From contig JADNRV010000538.1 in the NCBI GenBank assembly GCA_015499995.1, positions 1 through 25,738 on the forward strand: DNA of 25,738 bases, in the 5' to 3' direction. The DNA comes from Flammula alnicola (taxonomy: Eukaryota; Basidiomycota; Agaricomycetes; Agaricales; Strophariaceae). The translations under genes and the position numbers were made by a program. Positions 20,401 to 25,738 of the stretch are shown here, piece by piece. Position 1 is the first letter of the stretch. Each line of letters begins with the position of its first letter. Under the pieces are notes generated by a model. It did not search any database. It was not told where the DNA came from and was given only the letters and a program-made list of their open reading frames with translations.

Positions 20401-23400
20401 CGCCGACGGCGGAGTCGCAGGCTGCTGGAGCTGGAGCTGAAGAACGGACGACGGCGAGCGCGAGTGCGCCGAAGAAGCTCTCTCCTGCGTCTGTGCATGT
20501 GCCTGTGCCTGTGCCTGTGTTTGGGACAACGACAACGACAGCGACGCCGCCGAGGACTCCTTCGACACCGCGCGCGAATGCACACCACCACCACCCGACA
20601 ACAGTGAATGCGAGCGCGAAAGCGGCGCGGGTGCGTGTGGTGCAGGTTTGGACCCGCGCGACGACGACGACGCGTCCCTGGAGTGCACCGGTTCGGCACC
20701 CGGGCCGACGTACACCTGCGACGACGAGGCCTGGGCGTTCTGGTACGGGTGGTTCGCGTGGTACTGCTGCTGCGAGTGCTGCTGGTACTGTTGCTGCTGC
20801 TGTCGTTGCTGGTACGGCGTCATCGGCGTGTTCGGGGGCACCTGCACCTGGCCCCTCGCCACCGCCGTCGTGGTTGGGGTCGCATGGACGCCGAACGGGA
20901 ACGAGGGCGCGAACGCCGACGGGGGAGGCGTGTGGAGGATAAAGGTGTCGTCGACGTCTCCGGCTTCGAGGGTGTACTCATCTCCATCTTCATCACCAGT
21001 TCTCTCCAATCCATCGTCACCATCGTCACCGCCATCGACTCCATCACCGCCATCAATCTCCGCCCCGCCCCTCAACAGCAGCGCGTCAAGCCTCTCCCGC
21101 ACCTCCTCCGAGTCGATATACACCGCATGGCGCATGCCGGGGTGCGCGCCCGACGCCCCTGAGCTGAGACTCAGCGTCGAGCCGTTCATCGACGCCCGAG
21201 GGACTGGGCTGCGGAGACCGACCCCGCGCGGGACCTGGAGGCGCTGGACGACGATACCGAGAGGTTCTGTGCGTGGCCTGCGCTTGCGCTTGAGCCCGAG
21301 CCCGAGCCTGGTGCGGAAGGCAAAGCGAGGGCAGCAAAGGCGGCGCGCGACTGTCTGCGCGTCGGGGGTGCACTTGGGGGTAGAGGCGAGGCTTGCATGG
21401 CGGGCGACGATGGTTGAGTTACTTGACCTTGACCCTGGCTCTGGCCCTGCGACAGAGGATGCAACAACATGCCAACGTCCTGCGAAGTCCCGAGGCCAAG
21501 TTGGAGTTGCGACTGCGACCTTCTCACCTGCATCGACGTGGGCAGGTGGTACATCGGCTGCTGCTGCACTCCACCCGGCGCCGTCAACGATGTACCAGAG
21601 CCAGAGGCAGGATGGATGGACGCCGACGACTGCGACCGGAACCGCGTGCGCAAGAACGGACGGGCATCTGTGTGCGCAGAGGAGGCAGTACCGATGGAGG
21701 CATCGAACAGACCACCATGCGATTGGACGAGAACAGCGCTATCCGAGACCGACACGGACATCGCCGCAGGCGCAGTCGCCGGTGGTGGGGGTGGTCGAAT
21801 CTCGCTCGGTAGACCATCAATGCCATCAAAACCAACTTCCTCCGCTGTGGCTGTGCTAATACCCATCCGCGCCAAACCCAAATCCAGATCCAGATCCTCG
21901 CCCAACACACTCGTCTCGCCGAGCAAAGGCAACGAGGGCATCTTGAGCAAGCTCGGGCGTCTCGAAACGCTCACGCCAACGCCAACGCCGAGGCCTAGGC
22001 CAAGGTTCTGCTGCGACGTGCGTCTCGACGGAGGTGCCGATCCATTTGCATTACCACCACTGGAGGAGGACGAAGGCAGAGCTGCATATGACGCCGATGC
22101 AGGGGAGTATGCCAGGCTCTGGCTCTGCGAGAGCGTGTGGCCATGTCCCTGATGTCCATGACTATGCCCGTGATGACTGTGCATAACAGACGACGCGACA
22201 GATAAAGTCGACGGCGTCCTCGCGTGTGCGTGTGGGGCATAGCCCATCCCAGGCCCGATGGCCAGCTGCGAATACGAGAGCCTCATCGACGAGTGCGAAT
22301 GCGAGTGTGAGTGCCCCGACTGCCCTGAGTGCCCCGAATGCGAGTGCGACCCAGACGACGACGAATGCGACGACGCAGGCGAGTGTCCGTGTCCAGCGGC
22401 CAGTTTCGCGAGGTACGGCTGCGCCTGCGCTTGGGGTGGCGCGCGCCTGTCGCCGCTGTCGTCATTGTCGTTGTTAACAACCCCAAAGACGGGTTGGACA
22501 TGGACGCTACGGCGGAAGGCACCGTGAAGCAGGACGAGGGCGTTGTTGAGGTTGATGACGTGGAGAGCTCGGGTGCTGGGGCTGAGGCTAACACGGAAGA
22601 AGGTGGCGCGGGGGCAGATGAAGGGGGGATGGGCGGCGATGCGGATGGAGAAGGCGGTGGGAGGGTTGGTAGAGGCTAGACGAAAGAGTTGAGTAATCTT
22701 TATAAAAACCAAAGAAAAGAATGAACCTTATCCCTGCCCACAACGACATTGACAATGCTCTCACCCTCCTCCGCCTCTTCGCCCTCTCCATCAGGTAACT
22801 CCCTCACCCAATTTCTCCCAGGATGTCTCAGCGGGTCCACTAACACCCCTGCCCCACCACCCCCGCCCTCCAACAACAAACTCTCCGCCGACGGAAACCC
22901 CAGCAGAGGCGAGTCCGCACGCGACGCGTCGTCCTGCTGGCGGTATGCCAATCCGATTACGTCCTCCGCAGACCCCGACCCCAACGCCGACCCCAACGGA
23001 GACACGGCGGCAGAGGTATGCACCGTCGCCATTGTCCGCTGGGACGCTCTGTGTCTCAATGATAAACCCCCTTGCCTCCCTTCTCTTCCTCCTTGTCCTC
23101 CACGATCTCCCTCCTCTAGTGTCACACGACCCTTCCCCTTCCTCCCTCCCTCCCCCAAAACCATACTAAGCCGACACTGCTGCTCCAGCCACCTCTGAAT
23201 CCGCCGGTCCCTTCTGTCGACCTCCGGCACGCCGAAAGCGTACGCGTCATCCTCGTCGCCGTCTTCGAGGTAGTAGCAGTCGTCGTCCTCATCGAGGAGG
23301 CCGGGGTCGGACGGTGTGTGGTGTAGGGTGGTGGTCAGAGGGGGAAAGGCCGAATAACCCTTACTCGCGGGCATCGGCTGTGAAGCCTGCGGGGGCAATG

Positions 23401-23488
23401 TGGGTAGAGACATAGTGGGTGTTGGTTTTGGTATGGGTGCCACTGCACCTGCAGACGCACTAGGCATAGACGGCATATCCATATCCAT
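17494..23488 (-). CDS. Large low-complexity protein with C-terminal RRM-like domain, multi-exon
   Basis: Predicted RNA-binding protein of roughly 1,800 aa. Exon 1, 23488-22727 (254 codons), starts MDMDMPSMP and contains an acidic DEDDAYAFGVPEVDRR region. An intron at 22726-22676 follows (weak donor GTTCAT). The central part (to about 21,190) is Ser/His/Gly/Gln-rich, with HSHS and HGHGH tracts. The next part runs to 18175, with polyQ (QQQQYQQHSQQQ) and many SP/TP and Ser tracts. Then come intron 18174-18112, exon 18111-18028, a 450-base intron 18027-17578 and the last exon 17577-17494. Joined, the last three exons give KRKLVISGVGPEDVRGY, then WCEAFGEVREMRR, NGSLYVDFRKASVAETV and VQAQVYIKGAGSVLLSW. 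These fit the beta-alpha-beta / beta-alpha-beta order of an RRM, though RNP1 is not canonical. It ends KKKPL. Reading-frame changes at about 22,450-22,530 and 21,190-21,400 need introns I cannot place. GC content is far above its surroundings. The exact family is unknown. Confidence 0.82.
17578..18027 (-). other. Unusually long (450 nt) last intron of the RRM gene
   Basis: Donor GTACGT follows the ACG codon at 18030-18028, and the acceptor ending AACAG lies just before 17577. Splicing this out restores the final RRM strand. Most other introns in this window are 50-65 bases. It contains tandem copies of GAGGAAGTAGAC (plus strand, about 17859-17895) and (AATC)n at about 17584-17600. If retained, the frame continues for about 73 codons through a hydrophobic stretch (VLVLFSCCVAFALY) before stopping. 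Confidence 0.7.
17859..17895 (+). repeat. Short tandem repeat GAGGAAGTAGAC inside the intron
   Basis: About three imperfect copies of (A/G)AGGAAGTAGAC appear in a row on the plus strand, within the long intron of the RRM gene. They may be simple slippage and may explain part of the extra intron length. Confidence 0.6.
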
Positions 23489-23880
23489 ATTAGATCACGT
23501 CCAGACCACAACGATCGTCAAAACCTGTCTCAAACAAAAAAAAAAACGCAAATCACGCCAAGGGGAAAAAGTAGACTGCGCAGCGCCCCGCGGAAGCGGA
23601 AGAGCAGATGGCGGACAGTGTGATGAATAGTTGCGTATACGGAGAATGCTGATGCTGACGATGATGATACCGCGTAGTAGGTGATGATGTGTATAGCTGG
23701 GTGCTGGTGTCAACCTCGGGGGTGCGTCGTATAGAGTCAAGCCACGTAAAATGTGTGCTCAAACCCAATTGAAAAAAAAAAAGGCAGCTTGAATTGTGTG
23801 AATTGCGCCGCGCGTCGTGTGTCCAAAAAAAATCTTGCTGGCACGGGCTTGCAGGGTGGGATGACGTCGAATTCGCTTCC
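23489..23880 (-). promoter_or_regulatory. Promoter region of the RRM gene
   Basis: Directly upstream of the minus-strand ATG (23488-23486). It carries long A tracts on the plus strand (about 23535-23545 and 23771-23782, and a shorter one near 23825), which are typical nucleosome-excluding elements of fungal promoters. TGACGTCG at 23862-23869 matches 7 of 8 bases of an ATF/CREB site. No clear TATA box was seen. The assignment rests on position and composition. Confidence 0.4.
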
Positions 23881-24638
23881 GCTTTGAATTCGTTACGCAC
23901 GCCTGGACTGGAATGCAGGTACGAATGTATGACGGGTAGGGGGATTGCAATGGAAATTCTGAAGCTCGAGTGCTGTCGACCTATGTACTTGGTACCTGGG
24001 CCGCTTAGTTGACGGCTCACAGGGTTCAGTCACGTTGATTAGTCAACGGGTCGTCGTATACGAAACACTAGGCCAACGAGCGCTGGAATGAAAGAACACC
24101 GTGCACCGTCAGACGCGCTCTGAACATCGAGACCACAGCCCACAAACTCACCAACGCGACGTGTCCTTGTCCTTCTACCAGTCCTTCAAGTCTCGCGCAG
24201 CAATGATAGGGAATACCCGTATCGTACAACACAAACAGAGAATTCGCCACAGTACGAGTGCGGGAGTGTGAAAGGTCGGTTCAAGCAGCCCGCGTGCGTA
24301 GGTGCCTGCGCGTCAACCAAAATGTGGGGTCACCTCGAAAAAGTTGGACGGGCGTCGGTATGTATACCCTTCCCAAAAAAATTCTCTTCCTAGTTCCCAT
24401 GGCCTTCTCTCAGCAACCGTCCCTGGCAAGGAGCTTATCCCAATATGGATGATGCGCGAAACCTGGCTCGAGATCTGGATCTGTGGGTCTTTTTGGGCTA
24501 GCCTTCTTGGGGATATTTTTCTTGTTATTTATTTATTATTTTAGGACTATGTAATCATTTGTATTATTTATTGCAGTTGATTTTGCACAATTTTATAAAT
24601 TATTCTTCAGAGTATTATGTAATCAACCTTTATTACAG
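23881..24638. other. Intergenic; possible exons of an unidentified plus-strand gene
   Basis: No complete gene could be assembled. GTTGATTAGTCAAC at about 24034-24047 is a gapped palindrome (GTTGA/TCAAC). A minus-strand stretch at about 24250-24150 is protein-like and followed by a GTGAGT...TTCCAG intron-like segment, but lacks an ATG or an upstream acceptor. On the plus strand, 24398-24482 is protein-like in more than one frame and precedes a 62-base intron-like segment (24483-24544). AT content is very high from 24,480 to 24,640. Confidence 0.35.
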
Positions 24639-24770
24639 GAGATTTGGAAAAAGACGCCGTGCATGAACGGGGCGGCAACCACCGAAGATGACCTAAGCCC
24701 ACCTAATCTGGTTGCGCCTCGTAGGCCGCCCAGTCCGACCGCCGACCACAAGGCGTTCAACATGGATTGA
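24639..24770 (+). CDS. Candidate terminal exon of an unidentified gene (partial)
   Basis: A 43-codon open frame follows an AT-rich, intron-like stretch ending TTTATTACAG. It reads EIWKKTPCMNGAATTEDD and then a Pro-rich part (VAPRRPPSPTADHKAFNMD), ending in TGA at 24768-24770. An AATAAA signal follows 16 bases later. Composition and position fit a last exon on the plus strand. The upstream exons could not be joined in frame with confidence, and no family is recognised. It could equally be chance. Confidence 0.35.
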   Translation, partial: EIWKKTPCMNGAATTEDDLSPPNLVAPRRPPSPTADHKAFNMD

Positions 24771-24785
24771 ACGTTCTCTCCGGGA

Positions 24786-24791
24786 AATAAA
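24786..24791 (+). terminator. Candidate poly(A) signal AATAAA
   Basis: AATAAA lies 16 bases after the stop of the candidate terminal exon. It is meaningful only if that exon is real. Confidence 0.35.
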
Positions 24792-25590
24792 ATCACACCT
24801 CCTCAAAGTCATTATGTATCTCCTAAATAAATTTCACCGACTCTCATAGACTTTCAGAGCATAAATAATTGAAGGCACCCACGGATATTACATTATTTAC
24901 GAGGTAATAATCACAAACCCTGTAGAATAGACCTGAATGTATGTATATTCATCGCAGAACCTCAAGAGTGTTCTACTATAACCCACGGCGTCGACAAAAG
25001 CGAGCGTTCTGGCGGGAGATACAAGCCCCGGCGTTTGCCGCCGTTCTTTGATGGCGTTCTGGACGGCGTTCTTTCCAACTTACGGATGCCCTCGCACGGT
25101 GGGACGCCTTCGCAGCTTCTTCGACTGCGCGGCCCCGCAGCCCCGCTCATCGGGAAAAGGATCCTTTGAAAAGAAAAGAAAAAAAAAAAAACGAATCCAT
25201 GTCTTCGTCTTCTTTGCTCGGTGTTTCTTCTTTCAAATTCCAAGTTCTCAAGTTCGCATTCTGGCCAACCCCTTCGACTCCCGTGCGTAATTACACCCCC
25301 AATAACAATAGAGATAGCATTGACTGGCCAAGGAACATTGGGGACACCGCCCATGGGTGACGATAATGCGCCGGTCGCGTCGCTTCGAGACTTAACCCTG
25401 CAGCCTTGAGGCTGGAGGTCGGAATTTCTGAAAAAAGCCGGCGCCCTGATTAATCCTGATAAGAGTCTTCCTCTTTCCCCTCTTTCCTCTTTCTCCTTAC
25501 AAGCAGGCAAGAGTCAAGACGACCTCGACCTCGAACGAAAAGGCCAATGAACACAAAGAAAAAATTGACAACGATTTCGATTCGATTTCG
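24792..25590. other. Intergenic / promoter-like region
   Basis: No supported gene. A minus-strand open frame at 24962-25510 begins at TTG and reads through an A-rich run giving six consecutive Phe, so it is not believed. A long C/T-rich tract on the plus strand (about 25467-25498) and repeated TTCGATTTCGAT (about 25577-25592) just upstream of 25591 are what one expects of a fungal promoter for a gene starting there. Confidence 0.4.
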
Positions 25591-25738
25591 ATGCGTCGAC
25601 TGCAGCTTCTTTCTGTCATGCATACCCCCGCAGGTGCAGCTAGCTGCAGTTCTTCAACGAAGAGGCTTCGTCCGTCTGGGCGGCGCACTGCTTCTATGTT
25701 TTCGGTGCTTGTGGAAGACATATGTGCATACCAAGTGC
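25591..25738 (+). CDS. Possible 5' end of a gene running off the window
   Basis: A frame from the ATG at 25591 (second in-frame ATG at 25618) stays open for 49 codons to the window edge. It begins MRRLQLLSVMHTPAGAASC and is Ser/Arg-rich afterwards. The preceding C/T-rich tract supports a transcription start nearby. The first residues are mildly hydrophobic but too short to call a signal peptide. With only 49 codons this may be chance, and introns cannot be judged. Confidence 0.3.
   Translation, partial: MRRLQLLSVMHTPAGAASCSSSTKRLRPSGRRTASMFSVLVEDICAYQV

Noticed and set aside
20648..21859. 403-codon plus-strand open frame with Cys/Trp-rich runs
   Set aside because: It is antisense to the GC-rich RRM gene. 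The Cys runs are the reverse reading of CAG-rich polyGln codons, and the other long plus-strand frames from 20 to 22.5 kb have the same cause.
24962..25510. 182-codon minus-strand open frame
   Set aside because: It starts at TTG, includes a run of Phe from an A-rich tract, and shows no family or splice support.
1..25738. CRISPR array, bacterial operon, phage or viral genes
   Set aside because: No regularly spaced repeats, ribosome binding sites or viral protein signatures were seen; intron-rich genes and the tRNA intron show a fungal nuclear genome.

Overview
The window looks like nuclear DNA of a filamentous basidiomycete, probably an Agaricomycete. Genes are split by many GT-AG introns of about 45-65 bases, genes lie on both strands, poly(A) signals are eukaryotic, and a nuclear tRNA gene carries an intron at 37/38. 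Two protein genes are confidently multi-exon, and the short exons of one of them are invisible to simple ORF calling. There is no operon logic and nothing suggests a bacterial or viral origin.

Layout. (1) 1-2207: no assignable gene, then the promoter of the first gene. (2) 2208-4555, plus: a bestrophin-family anion channel that I could rebuild over 14 exons (526 aa), with an 11-base micro-exon and a 22-base exon, followed by AATAAA. (3) 5304-6344, plus: a single-exon, serine-rich, probably disordered 346-aa protein with four clustered CDK-type sites. (4) 6345-17493: about 11 kb without a recognisable protein gene. It holds a diverged tandem duplication near 7.4 kb, an intron-containing tRNA-Asp(GTC) at 8825-8920 with a T9 terminator, a 1423-bp non-autonomous hAT-type DNA transposon at 11618-13040 (13-bp terminal inverted repeats, exact 8-bp target duplications), and a perfect 26-bp hairpin at 15972-16059. 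(5) 17494-23488, minus: one large GC-rich gene for a roughly 1,800-aa low-complexity protein (Ser/His/Gln/Pro tracts) ending in an RRM-like domain split over the last three exons. Two internal junctions remain unresolved. (6) 23489-25738: promoter of that gene, a candidate terminal exon with a poly(A) signal (24639-24770), and the possible start of a plus-strand gene running off the window.

The genes show no evident common pathway. The strongest observations are the complete hAT element with its cluster of ATTTAC/GTAAAT motifs, the perfect hairpin, and the odd structures of the two multi-exon genes. I did not find a convincing new multi-gene system.
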